A stretch of DNA of 64,000 nt, from contig CM041550.1 in assembly GCA_023238725.1 (NCBI GenBank), positions 11,434,940 through 11,498,939 on the forward strand. Direction: 5' to 3'. The stretch comes from Scortum barcoo (lineage: Eukaryota > Chordata > Actinopteri > Centrarchiformes > Terapontidae). The translations under genes and the position numbers were made by a program. Shown in pieces: positions 27,560-38,140 of this stretch. Every line of letters starts with the position of its first letter. Within the stretch, counting starts at the first letter, position 1. The notes beneath the pieces are model-generated. The model had not been told where the DNA came from. It worked only from the letters and a program-made list of their open reading frames with translations, and made no database searches.

Positions 27560-28480
27560 GACATGCCTCAGAGCCCGGTGTCGCTTCTCCCCGCTGACAG
27601 ACTAAAGGAAAGGCTTTGTGACAGCGGCGCGTCTCCGCTGTGCGCAGGCCAATCACCGCCGCTTTATACGCGTCTCCAAATGACTTCCATTACAGACTAC
27701 AGTGTGCAGAGATGGTGCGCGGCTGCATCCCCCAAGCATTGCATTGCAAGTGCACGAGGGCGATGTAAGTGAAATGGGATTGAAGCATGTACAAGTGGGA
27801 CTTTTTTTTTCTTCCCTGACTGAAATCAGAAGCGCGCAGCCGGAATCTCCGGGGGGTTTGTGGGAGGTTGGAGGCAATAACAGGATTACTGTTGAACTAC
27901 AATAAAACAACCACAAGTACTCTTTTCATCCACTGTTAAAAATATATAAAAAACAACCTTTACAGTGTACCTAAGAAACTGCGCCTGTGTGGCATCGTCG
28001 TGTCTTTCGTGTTCACTCGAAATGCAGAATGACACAGACAAAGCGCAGCGCCGTTACGCGCAACGTGGAGCGGTGCCACCTGTGCGCAACGAGGATCCAC
28101 AACCTCTGAGGCTGCACGCTGAACGCCTTTTCTTCTGGTTTGTTCTCCTGCAGCAGGTTGTTGGTAGTCTGCCTTTTATTATCGGGAAACTGTCTTTTTA
28201 AGCCTTGGTTCTGGTCTGATTTGTCTGCGGGGTAAAATAGGCTGTGCGGAGAAAACGAAGCGGTGCGCAGCATTTTGGGATTGATCTAATCCAGATTAAA
28301 ATAATAGAAAGGTAGACAGCGAGTTGTGAATCCTTTGACTGTGAGGCAACAAGCAAAGTCTGTGCCAGAGAGACGACCGTAAACTTTTATTTGAATCAAC
28401 TTTCGCACCAGCAGAGAACATCCAGAGGAGGAGGCTGAGTTAAAAAAAATCCGACGTTTCTTTTTCAGACTTCTCGCTCA
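27560..28480 (+). promoter_or_regulatory. CpG-rich island with promoter-like signals
   Basis: It is rich in CpG (GGCGCGTC, TACGCG, TGCGCGGC, GCGCAGCGCC, TACGCGCAACG) in an otherwise AT-rich region. On the plus strand CCAAT (27649-27653) is followed by TATA-like TTTATAC (27663-27669), an ATG in good context (27712) and the donor-like GAT|GTAAGT (GT at 27765). This could be the first exon of an unknown transcript or a CpG-island enhancer downstream of nr4a2. No downstream exon was recognised. Confidence 0.4.
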
Positions 28481-29146
28481 AAAAATGTTAATTTATTTGG
28501 GATAACAAACGAAAAATGAAGACTCTTGTGTTTCTTATATATTATGATAATATACTCCGTCGTAGCCTTTTCGTTTTGTCAAATACAAATATAAATATAA
28601 ATAAAGAGGTTTTACGAGCCTGGCATGTGTCGGTAAAATAATCTTTTTTAAACACTTCAAATATAATAAATAGAGACACGCATGCAGGAGGAAACTTGAA
28701 GGTGTTCCCCAAACTGGAGGTGTATTAAACTGTCATTTTTAAGACGGAAACATTCGCTCAGCGTTGACTTAAATAAAACCATTAAAACGCACAAATAAAT
28801 AAATAAATCTGTGTTTTTGTGTAAATCACATGGAGAATTTACAGAGAAAATAAAACATGAGTAGGCCTGTAATCATTTCCGACATATTCACCACCTTTAA
28901 AGACAGTCACTTAGTTGATGAACTAATTAAGCCTGCACAATTTCACATCTAGGATCGATTTAGAAATTTAAGAAGGTAAAAAAAAAAGATTATTATTATT
29001 ATTTAAATGTTTCATTTTGCGCAGACAGGCCCAAAGACTAAAAAGTTTTGAACTCCAAAATGACTTTTTTTTTACTGGTCTCTCATTCCGGTCGGAGCAG
29101 GTTAATTTCAGAGAAAATTATTTAGCAAAGGAATTGATTTAAAAGT
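28481..29146. other. AT-rich spacer between CpG island and nr4a2 3' end
   Basis: Very AT-rich, with ATAAATA repeats near 28590 and 28795. No exon seen. Confidence 0.5.
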
Positions 29147-29152
29147 TTTATT
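29147..29152 (-). terminator. nr4a2: Candidate nr4a2 polyadenylation signal AATAAA
   Basis: The first canonical AATAAA on the minus strand that I found after the nr4a2 stop codon, about 1.3 kb downstream. The choice rests on position only; a variant signal closer to the stop could be used instead. Confidence 0.4.
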
Positions 29153-30445
29153 TGTAAACATTAAATATTTCTTTCTCTCTAAAGTTGTTGTGGTTTTTTT
29201 TTTCGATTTCGGCACCAAATGCCTTACAGAAGTTTGTTAAGTACATCATAATGTCAAAGATGTAGGCCTATATCACACACTCATGAACCTCTTGATTTAT
29301 AAGATGGACTTGTCCAAAAAAAATTTTTCTCCCCCAAAAACGTGTTAAATCAAATCTACCTAGACGTTTATAAGACATAAAACATAGACAACGTGCTCAG
29401 CATGAACTCGGGTGGTTTTGAAGTCGTTTAAATTGCACCATGCTTAGTGTAGCTCTTGGCAATAGAAATAATAAATATATAGAAACGTTTATATTTAACA
29501 GCAACAATACTTACAGCACATACAAACAAGGAATGTCTGACAGTTTTACAAACACCATGGGTCCCTCATTTTTCTATACAGATGAGATATTTTTCCACAT
29601 AATGCGTCATACATAAAAGGAGTGCCATAACTACGAATCTGTATCAAATCTAGCAGACTACATAGTGTCCGGTATATATTATATATAGACATCACCTCAG
29701 CAAGTGCCTATAAAAGAAAAGAAAATAAAAGAAAAACAAAGAGAAAGAAAAGGAGAAAAAAAAGAGAGAACTAGTACATGCGTTGTCTTTTCCGGATACT
29801 TTTTGGGGATCCTGTCAGAAACACATAGGCACGAGTCAGAAAAAGAAAAAAAAATGAAACCTTTGTTTTTTTTTTTTCATTATAACAAACTTTGTACACG
29901 TTATAAACCGATGCATTTGGAGGCATCACATAATCTATCGCAATATACAGGGTGTGTGAGTGTGTGTGAGAGAGAGTGTGTGTGTAATCATAATATATAT
30001 ATATTTATATGTATAAATGAAATATATTACATCTGAGTATGCTGAATCAGTGGAGCTGATGTTAAATAAATAGTAAGTGATTGCAAGACCGGATTAACTT
30101 TGCTGACCGTTTCTGTCCACTGGAAAGAGAGAGAGAGAAACCCCCCCCTCCTCCTCCTCCTCCATCCCCAAGATGATTCACTCTTTTGGCACTCAAGAAA
30201 ACAATTTCAAGGAATTAAAAAGGCCTACACAGCAATCAAACTTTCCGTCTCTTCCTCCTTGTTATATATTTTTTCTTTTTTTTCTCTTAATGAATCCTTA
30301 CTCATAATAATGCTGTTGTTCTATTAGCCTACGGAGCTTGCAAATATTCAGAAACCATAATTAAAAATCTGCCAAGTCTGACTCAAACAGTCTTTTTTTT
30401 CTTTTTTTTTTGGAAGTTCTTTGAGGTCTTTCCGCGGAGCCAGAC
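29147..30445 (-). other. nr4a2: nr4a2 3' UTR (end approximate)
   Basis: About 1.3 kb of AT-rich sequence after the stop, length comparable to mammalian NR4A2 3' UTRs. It contains overlapping AUUUA pentamers (ATTTATTTA on the minus strand, 30071-30063), poly-T/A runs and a CT-rich tract near 30125-30165. AU-rich elements are typical of immediate-early mRNAs. The 3' end is set by the AATAAA at 29152-29147 and is provisional. Confidence 0.5.
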
Positions 30446-30702
30446 TCAGAAAGGTAGGGTGTCGAGGAAAAGTTTGTCAATTATTGCCGGCGGAGGGACT
30501 AGATCTTCTAGTTTTAGGTAAAAGATACGCTGCAGACCTTGGGTACATAGTGTGCGCAGTTCAGGGAGCTTTCCCAAGAGTTTTGACAAGTAGTTGGGCC
30601 GATTCAATCCACCGCCATTGAACGTCACTTGATCTTTGAGGCAGTTGACTATCTTGTTTTGGAGGTCCTCGACTCTTTTGGGTTCCTTGAGCCCGTGTCG
30701 CT
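30446..30702 (-). CDS. nr4a2: nr4a2 coding exon 6: ligand-binding domain end, helix 12, stop
   Basis: The acceptor is TTTTGCAG|AGCGAC. The exon encodes ERHGLKEPKRVEDLQNKIVN to the C-terminal LVPPPAIIDKLFLDTLPF, then TGA at 30448-30446. The AF-2 helix is intact. The 3' UTR continues in the same exon. Confidence 0.95.
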
Positions 30703-33647
30703 CTGCAAAACACATGAAAAGGACACAGATGAGTTGACCACACATGCACTAACTCTCTCTGTTTCTTTTTTTTTTTTGCATGCATGCATGCATTGTAAAG
30801 AGAGCTCTTCCACAAAAAAAAAATAAATTAAAAGAAGCGGTCCTTTTTTACGCACCTGTCACCATGGCCAGAGCTGCGATGCAGGAGAAAGCCGAGATGT
30901 CGATGTTCATGTTCTGCAAGTTGGAAGAAAACTCCACGATGGCGTCCACCCACTCTCCAAAGCCGCGGACGCACTGTAGCCTGTGAAGCACCACTCCATT
31001 GCAAAAAATAAGTTTGCCTTCCACCGGGTTGGACCTGCAATTAATAAGAAAAACGCCATTAATTACGCTCGGCAATAAATGGAGGAGGGGGGGGGGAGAT
31101 TTAAGAGCCCCGTCTTATTATTGGCCTGCTAATAAAACCCCAAAGCAATGAAGCATGAAGGAGGAGCTGATGATTATCTAAAGCCAGGTTATTATTATTT
31201 TTGTTGTTTTGTTTTGTTTGATAATCACCTGTAAGCCAGCCGCAGGACGAAAAGCTCAAGGAAGGCGGACTCAAAGAGGAGGTCCTGGTCCTGCTTGGGG
31301 AGGTCGGAGAAGCCGGGGATCTTCTCCGCCCAGCCCCGGATGATCTCCATGGAGCCCGTCAGGAGGTCGTAGAACTGCTGGATGTGCTGAGTGTTGTCTC
31401 CGGTCATTTGGTAGTCAGGGTTAGCCTGGAACTGGAATTTAATTTAAACAGCGCCTTAATGAGGTCCTCTAAAATATATAATCCGTGAAATTGCAAATGG
31501 CCGTTTCCAAGAAGGAGAGGGTGATGCTTTTTTTTCTCTTTTTTTTTTTACTATGAAATTCATGTCTTCTTTTTTATTAACTTCTCTATTTCAAAGCAAT
31601 TTACTTTGGGAAGGGGAAAAATCTGCCACATTAAAAGCCTGAAAAAGTTGGTGAAATCGGCAGTGGATTATAGAAAGGCACTAAATTGTAACCTACAAAG
31701 GCAGGTTTAAATTAAATAGGCCGTCAATCTTGTTGTTCCTTCTCTTCTTACCCAGTTTAATATCTGCTAGCTTTTTTTTTTCTTTTTTAGAGTCGTGTGT
31801 GTGTGTGTGTGTGTGTGTTTTGTTTCCGTGGCGCTTCACTTACTCTGGAGTAATCCAAAGCGGACATGGAGGGGTTGGAGTCCACATGGGCCCGGACGAG
31901 CGCGCTTATGAGGCTCACCGGCGGCGAGGGAGGGGAGGGCTCCTGGGGACTTTTGGGTTTGGATGGCAGGCGTCCTCTCCGACCTTTCAGATTATCCGTC
32001 CGGACAACTGCATCGGAACCAGACATGTGACACATGAGCCATTAATGCGCGCTCCTGCTGCCGTGCGTAAAACTGAAATATTACGCACGTGTTTTTTCCC
32101 CCCACGTGTATCAAAGTGGGGAAATATAAACTGCTAGTGTGAAAATAATTTATCACCTGGCCTAAACGTACCTTCTCTCACCATCCCGACCACAATGCAC
32201 TTCTGGAAGCGGCAGAACTGGCAACGATTTCTTCGGCGTTTGTCAACAGGACAGTTTTTATTTGCTAAACACACGTATTTTGCGTTTTTCTGAACGGTGC
32301 GCTGGAAAAGAGAGAGAGAGGGAGAAAAAACAAAATGTCACTCTGTAGGCCTGTTTTTCATTGCAACAGGGCACTGACTGTGGATTGCTGCACAAGCTAA
32401 GCCAACATAAGAAATATAAGAATATGTGAAAAGATGAAAACGATATAATATCTGTGTCATCTCCTGCTTGGGACTGCGCTGCATGAAGCAACAAGAGGGA
32501 ATAGACAGCAGGCAAACACACATCCGTGCTCCTTCATATTTTACTCATTCCTCTTAGATCAGCTGTGTGTGGACAGATGTGATTGTCAAGTTATTTTTAC
32601 GCACACACTTTAAGGTGTGGTGTTCAACTAAATGTTTTGGCTGTGTTATCATTATTTTTCTGTTAATTAGATTGGGGCAGATTTGAGCTCAGTGCGCCCC
32701 CAATAGTGAGCAACACACGGGTTAGATATTTCATGTAATAACAGCTGCACTGATGCATGGTCGCTGTCTCGTCAGCCCACCTTGAAAAATCCTTTGCAGC
32801 CCTCGCAGGTCCTCACTCCATAGTGCTGGCACGCTGCGTTGTCCCCACACACCGCGCACAGACCCTCGTTTGACGGAGATCCTCGGGACGGGGGCGACGG
32901 CACTTGGCTGTCCACCAGCTGGTGCCCGTGTCCGAGCTGCAGGGAGTGGGGGAAGGCCAGGCCGGCCTGTTTCCGTATGGCGCTGGGCACCGCGAAGCTC
33001 TGTCCGTCCAGGCCGCGGTGCACGCCCCCCGGGTTGTCGTGGTTCATGGAGACGTGCAGCGGCCCGTCGAAGCGCATCTGACAGCTGGAGACGGGGGTGC
33101 CGGGCGGGGACTGCTTGAAGGAGAAGAGCGAGAGCCTCGACACCGGGTTCTTGCGCTGGTCCATCATGTGAGACGTGACATAGTTCTGGTGGAAGCTGTG
33201 GAGCGAGCCAGGGTCCTCCCACATGTGATTGGGCTGAACCTGGAAGTTTGGCGTGCTCGGGGCGTGGGGCGACGAGGGTTTGAAGTACATAGGCCCAGAG
33301 TGAGCCATCATCTCCTCCGACTGAGGCGGCAGGTGGCTCTGCTGGTGGTAGTTGTGCATCTGGACGTCCTCCACCTTGATGGAGGACTGCTCTCCAGAGT
33401 GGGGCATCTGATACAGACAGGGCGGTTTCACGTCGTAACTGGTGTTATAGTTGTCCATGAACGTACTGAAACTCGGCAGAGAGGTCGTGGCTGTGATCTC
33501 AGTGTTGGTCAAGTCCATGCTAAACTTAACAAACTCGGGTGTTAGGAAGTCGCAGCTGTACTCTCCTGCGGTGTGGTAGCTGTAGCTCTGGGAAGCAGGA
33601 CTAGCTCCTTGAGGTGATGATCCATACTGAGCCTGGACGCAGGGCAT
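30446..33647 (-). CDS. nr4a2: Nuclear receptor NR4A2 (Nurr1), six coding exons
   Basis: Orphan nuclear receptor and transcription factor of the NR4A family; family members bind the NBRE half-site as monomers, act constitutively in the nucleus, and NR4A2 is needed for dopaminergic neuron development. Coding exons by GT-AG rule, in transcript order: 33647-32781, 32301-32172, 32007-31844, 31431-31229, 31034-30856, 30702-30446. They sum to exactly 1800 nt (599 aa plus TGA), against 598 aa in human. The start is the ATG beginning MPCVQAQYGSS, as in vertebrate NR4A2; codons further upstream in this frame are intron. Domains: Ser/Pro/Gln-rich N-terminal AF-1 (1-260), two C4 zinc fingers (Cys264/267/281/284 and Cys300/306/316/319, P-box CEGCK), A-box RGRLPSKPK, ligand-binding domain (~360-599) ending in helix 12 with KLFLDTLPF. 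No frame damage or missing key residue seen. Identity is established by near-complete agreement with NR4A2 through the DNA- and ligand-binding domains. Teleosts can carry two nr4a2 copies; which one this is cannot be decided here. Confidence 0.97.
30856..31034 (-). CDS. nr4a2: nr4a2 coding exon 5: ligand-binding domain, middle part
   Basis: 179 bp, acceptor AATTGCAG|GTCCAA, donor GACAG|GTGCGT. It encodes SNPVEGKLIFCNGVVLHRLQ through CIAALAMVT, with the cysteine-containing segments that in NR4A2 lie near the collapsed ligand pocket. Confidence 0.95.
31229..31431 (-). CDS. nr4a2: nr4a2 coding exon 4: ligand-binding domain, first part
   Basis: 203 bp, acceptor AATTCCAG|TTCCAG, donor TTACAG|GTGATT. 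It encodes FQANPDYQMTGDNTQHIQQF through FLELFVLRLAYR, the helix 1-5 region including the nuclear-receptor signature around FLELFVLRLAY. Confidence 0.95.
31795..31818 (-). repeat. (CA)12 in nr4a2 intron, 25 nt past a 5' splice site
   Basis: (GT)12 on the plus strand, therefore CA repeats in the nr4a2 pre-mRNA, close behind the donor of coding exon 3 (31843). Confidence 0.9.
31844..32007 (-). CDS. nr4a2: nr4a2 coding exon 3: A-box and hinge
   Basis: 164 bp, acceptor GATGCAG|TTGTCC, donor CCAGA|GTAAGT. It encodes VVRTDNLKGRRGRLPSKPKS (the C-terminal extension that reads the 5' AA of the NBRE), a Pro/Ser hinge, and the start of the ligand-binding domain up to LDYSR. A (GT)12 tract (CA in the transcript) begins 25 nt past the donor. 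Confidence 0.94.
32172..32301 (-). CDS. nr4a2: nr4a2 coding exon 2: zinc finger II
   Basis: 130 bp, acceptor TTCCAG|CGCACC, donor GAAG|GTACGT. It encodes RTVQKNAKYVC through VGMVRE, with the four cysteines of finger II and the D-box. Relative to human NR4A2 it has QFC for QYC and KCIVVGMVRE for KCLAVGMVKE; all changes are conservative. Confidence 0.95.
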
Positions 33648-33649
33648 GG
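32781..33649 (-). CDS. nr4a2: nr4a2 coding exon 1: N-terminal AF-1 and zinc finger I
   Basis: The acceptor is TTTTTTCCAG just before 33649, leaving only two bases (CC) ahead of the ATG at 33647-33645. The exon carries 289 codons: the Tyr/Ser/Pro/Gln-rich transactivation region and the first zinc finger, ending at GCKGFFK. The donor AAG|GTGGGC follows 32781 in phase 0. The break after finger I is the conserved nuclear-receptor intron position. Confidence 0.95.
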
Positions 33650-33867
33650 CTGGAAAAAAGAAACGGGTACAAAAAAACACACATGAGAATTTCTCAAATG
33701 AATGTTCAAACTGAGAAAAAAGTTTAGTTCATTTAATCTAATATTACTCTAAACAGAACAAACAGTGCTAAAAAAAATAATGCGTAATTTCAGAATAAAA
33801 TCACATAAAACGATAATGCATCTGTGCTTTTATTTTCAATTACAGTAAATAATTTTCCACGTCGTAC

Positions 33868-33969
33868 CTCAAGTCTTCTGACAGTTTTTCGGTGACACTT
33901 GAAACGGGGAATGTCAGGAGTTGTATGGGTGTCAGGATTCAAGAAAGCGGCTCTGTTCTGGTTCTTCCC
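33868..33969 (-). other. nr4a2: nr4a2 leader exon 2 (5' UTR)
   Basis: A 102-bp exon inferred from acceptor TTTATTTAG|GGGAAG and donor CTTGAG|GTACGA upstream of the coding exon. It has no ATG and no stop in the frame entering from leader exon 1, so it extends an upstream reading frame (see findings). The exon is inferred from splice signals and NR4A gene structure; no transcript evidence is available here. Confidence 0.65.
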
Positions 33970-34500
33970 CTAAATAAAACAAATCACTTTGACATTCACT
34001 AGATAATAAAATACAACAATATCTAAACAAACAAAAAAAAGAAGAAATGACCAGGAAACGCCAGATAAAGACAGACACGAGATTGCGCACACGCTGCAGC
34101 CAATTTGTGATTTACGCACAGCCTTTTCCAAAAAAAATGTCTTTAAAAATGCGCAGTGGGTTTAGAGTGGAGCTTGTAGAAATTAAACAGCAGAAATCAG
34201 TCTTTTTCTTTAGTTATTATAAAGTGTTGGGGGGTGTTTTGCTCGCGATGAACACACACTAACTTCGCGCGCCTGGCATCAACTTGTGCGGAGAGCAGAG
34301 AGCTGAGATTCCTGACGAAACATCAGCAACACCCACAGATCTGAACACACACTCAGCCACGGACACCTTCAGTTTAACAGTTTAAAAAAAAAAGAGAGAC
34401 TAAAAGAATAAAAATAATTCTAACAGTACAGATTTAAGAGAGAGGGTGCGCGCAAAGCGGAGATTCTGCTCCAAAGCGAAAAGAGACGAGCTGATCTTAC

Positions 34501-34676
34501 CTCTCTCACATCAGGATCGTGGCTTTCAATCCATGCGATAAGCACGCAGGGGGTATTCATCAATTTCTGTTCAAAGAAAAAAGAAGCTCCAAATCACGAG
34601 CGTCGCTCCCCAACAATGCCGGACGGACGCACCGTGTGACTCCCTCCGCGCACTGACAGCGACACCAGCTTCGACT
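34501..34676 (-). other. nr4a2: nr4a2 leader exon 1 (5' UTR, start approximate)
   Basis: The donor GAGAG|GTAAGA after 34501 is a strong 5' splice site. The 5' boundary is a guess, placed about 30 nt below a TATA-like CATAAACA at 34702-34709. The exon holds three upstream ATGs: 34560 (long overlapping frame), 34534 (ATG GAT TGA) and 34511 (ATG TGA, start directly followed by stop). Confidence 0.55.
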
Positions 34677-34689
34677 AAGCCCGGTCTGC

Positions 34690-34800
34690 CCAATGTGGCT
34701 TTGTTTATGTGAGCTCCGGATACCGCGGCCCACGTGTTTCACGGCGCCACGTCATCGGCGTCGGCGCCGGCGCGGACCAATCCGCCGGGGAGCCCTGCGC
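34690..34800 (-). promoter_or_regulatory. nr4a2: nr4a2 promoter: CRE-like site, CCAAT box, E-box, TATA-like
   Basis: A CpG-rich block directly upstream of leader exon 1. Visible motifs: TGACGTGG (CRE-like, minus strand, 34754-34747), CACGTG E-box at 34731-34736, CCAAT at 34777-34781 (inverted relative to the gene), and TATA-like CATAAACA at 34709-34702. A second CRE variant, TGACGTTA, lies at 35003-35010. NR4A2 is a known CREB-responsive immediate-early gene, which fits. The motifs are seen; their use is inferred. Confidence 0.5.
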
Positions 34801-37489
34801 TCGAGCCCCGAGATTTTTTTTTTTTATCCGGTGGAGAGTGTTTGTCTTGCGGTATGTATGCGCTCCGTGATGCTTCCCACATGGACATTAGCAGAGGTGT
34901 AGTGGAGGGGTAAGCCCCCCCCCCCTTCTTTTTTTTGGTCCTGCTCGGTTCACACACCTTTTGTGTTTGCAGAGGACTCGAGTCACGCTTGTTTTGGACA
35001 GCTGACGTTAATCCACGTGCTGTGATTTCACTGTGTTTAGTGTATAAAGTACTTTGATGTGTAGTTTTCTCCAGGCCACCACGCAGTTGTTTTTAAGCAC
35101 CCCACACACACACACACACACACACAGGTGGATATTGGATGTATCATTCAATATCAGGCATGATCCAGTTAAAGTGATGTTCCAGGTTGCAGCAGGCCAA
35201 CACCTTGTAGTGTGAAAAAGTGCGTTTTTTGTAATCTGGCATCAAAACACTCAGCTCACAGGTGGAAACGCCCCCACTTTATTTACTTTTATTCACTTAT
35301 TTATTTTGCCTGATCGCAGTTATTTTAGTGCAGACTGTGAGATGAGTGTGCGTTGGCACATGGAGGCACAGTTATGTCACAATGAGGCTGACACGCCAGA
35401 CTCACTCGCACCCAAATGAAACAGGCCCTAATGAAGCGGAGGGGTCAATATTATTCTTTGTTATCTCCTGACAGGATTTCTGTATTTCAATTGTGCTCCA
35501 AATTTAGACCTCAGATGGGGTGGAGGAGGGGGGGGTCTGCAGGGCCGGGCTGCCTATTCATAGAGCTGGTTTAGTGGAGGAGGAAAAGGAGGGGAGGGAG
35601 TGGGGAAGGGGTGTGTGTGTGTGTGGAGGGGTGGGGGGTAATTAGTGGCCCTGTAGCCAGTTGTCAGTTGTTGGGTTGGGGGACCAGTTTAGTCCCCAGA
35701 GAGGGAAACATGATAGGGAGCGGGCGGAATGGAGAATGGAGAGTGACGCAGAAAACGCTCAAATTGACGCAGTCGCCAAAATAATCTTTTGGGGCCTTAT
35801 TGTTCTGCAGCGATGGAATAACTGATCCCGGCGTAATCTTACACCAACACCTTGTAGCCAATCAAGTTGGCCTAAATGTTTCTGGATGCCCGTCCTCACC
35901 CGTCCCCAGAAGCTACACACACACAGAGTGGGGATGCAGAAGCACACGCATGAACCGTGTGTTATTTCTGGAGTGATGCATTATTACAGCAGCCACCAGT
36001 GTCAGAGCAGCTTTCCTGACTGGCCCTGCGCTCAGTGCACACAAGGACAGAGTGTGCAAGGAGTTGGGTGGGGGAGTGTGGAGAGAGGGAGGGAGAAATT
36101 GAGAGAGAGAGAGAACTGTATATCATGATTGCACTCACCTCTAGAGGACACTATTGTTCACCAGCCATACATCAACCAGCTCCTGCTTCATGCAATTAAC
36201 CTTTTTAATTAACCTAACCCCATTAAGGCTGTGTGGTCACGCCCAGTCATTTTCAGGTGGGCTATGTGGCAGGATTTGTAAATTGCAGATTTCCCCACGC
36301 TGCCCTGCGCTTATATTCACAGGCTAAACAGTATAATAAAAGTTCTGATGCTTTTTGATCAGTTGTAATTATCTTGACCTCCTCCCCGCCTCCCTCGTGC
36401 TAATTAGACCACCTCTCTCACATCTTCTGCAGGAGGCTTCCAGTTTGTCAACAGGAAACCTTTCACTGTGTCCTCAAGTCTACTGACCTGGCTGTAAACA
36501 CACATACACACATGCACGCATGACAGATTCAAACGATTTTGTCTGACAGACATCTGTGACATGATGCTCTCATGACGCTGCATGGTCACACTGTGTTTCT
36601 GTTATCCGTCTACCATTTAGAATTTGGAATGAAAACACAATTAGCAGTTTAATTGGCCATTTTACTGAAGAATAATTAACTTCCCATTTATATGCGCAAT
36701 TAATTGACAGTCATTTGAAACTGAGGAGTTGGTTTTAATCACACAGAAGTTATTTCCTGAGATTATATTTTTAACTTTGTTTGAAGAAATGTCTACTGAC
36801 ATTACCAATTTCAATGTGTGTGTCCATATACTGGATCTACGTGTGTGTGTGTGAGAAAGAGATGCATCTTTTTTTTTTCATTGGCTTACAGACCGCCGCA
36901 GCTCTCACTTATTAATTTCTCTGCAGGTACAGTTGGGAAATGTACTTGAGTGTTGTCATCTCCAGGTCACGTGGTGTATGTGGATCCCAGGTACAGGCTG
37001 TCCGCTGCCTGAAGGGTCGACCCGGGGTGAGAGCAAGATGGTGAACAGTGCTCATGAAGCAGTCACTCTCTAATTTGGCTCCAGGTGGGTGGCAGTTTTT
37101 AACCAATGACCACCCAATGCCAGACTAACTTCCGAGTTTTTTTCTCCTTTTTCACTACCTGGGTCCAGCTCAGCTCACGTCAGCACTTTACATCAGTAGT
37201 AGTCCTCATATTCTGGGCCACCATCAGCATCACTCGCAGTTTTGGCCCAGGTGATTTTCTGTGTGGATACACGGAGACATGATGTGGTTAATAAGATAAG
37301 ATCAGTTCCTCACTCATACACATACCTGCTCACGAGCTGGAGCATCTTCAGATGTCTTTTGTTGGCCTCATTCAGCCATCTTGAGTTATTAAAGATTAAC
37401 ATGAATGTAATTGAGTTCAGACATAATATATATATAATACATATAATACAGTCTCACTGCTGTGATGAGTTCATGTAGTGGTACAGACA
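34801..37489. other. Intergenic region upstream of nr4a2
   Basis: No coding exon. It contains a (CA)12, G-rich tracts at 35518-35640, and a homeodomain-core-rich stretch at 36600-36740 (ACAATTAGCAGTTTAATTGG, GCGCAATTAATTGACAG) that may be an nr4a2 enhancer. Confidence 0.5.
35103..35126 (+). repeat. (CA)n microsatellite
   Basis: 12 CA units between nr4a2 and the gpd2 pseudogene. Confidence 0.9.
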
Positions 37490-38140
37490 GGAGGTGGTTA
37501 CTTTCAGTGATAGAATAAGTCTTCACATACTTGAGTAAAAGTAGTAATACTCCAATGACAAATACTTTTCTAAAACTATTAGGTGTGATAGCACACAGTG
37601 ATTTCTGTAATGTTCGGCAATTTAAGCATTTAGGTGCAATGGCACAAAGTATATTTACACCGGATACTTTTACATTATAGAACTATTCACATTATTTTCT
37701 GCTGCTTTACACTTCCACATTTCAGAGAGTCATTACTACTTGCTTGTACTTTTTTTGCTTATATCAGTTCTTTACTTTTAATCAAGTAACATTTCACACA
37801 TCCTAAATTAAGAATTCACATATTGTTTTACTTCTACTTTAATTAAAGTCACAAACATAAATATGTCTTCCATTAGTGTTAGTGTGTAAGCAGTACTTCA
37901 ATATTGTGGATGCGCCTGATTATGCATTAAGTCAGACAAACCTACAGGCACTTCTTCATATACATCAGCTAGTGTCATGTTTGCATGCCATATCTTACCT
38001 GTGAAGTAATGAGTAGTAGTAGAGTAAGAGGCACAGCGTTTTATTCTGAAAATGTAAATATTTTGTGAAGCAAAATACTGAAAAATAATGAAAATACTTT
38101 AAAAGGTGTTACTGATGAGATTTCCACCTCTTTTAATTTC
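37490..38140. repeat. Patchwork of decayed hAT-like repeat pieces
   Basis: Short matches to the same family (CATACTTGAGTAAAAGTAGT, TTTTCTGCTGCTTTACACTT, TTTACTTTTAATCAAGTAAC) occur in mixed orientation. They are too diverged for clear borders. Confidence 0.35.

Noticed and set aside
32731..33545. Long open frames on both strands over the nr4a2 coding exon (163 and 213 codons)
   Set aside because: They are shadows of the GC-rich, codon-biased nr4a2 exon in other frames and resemble no known protein.
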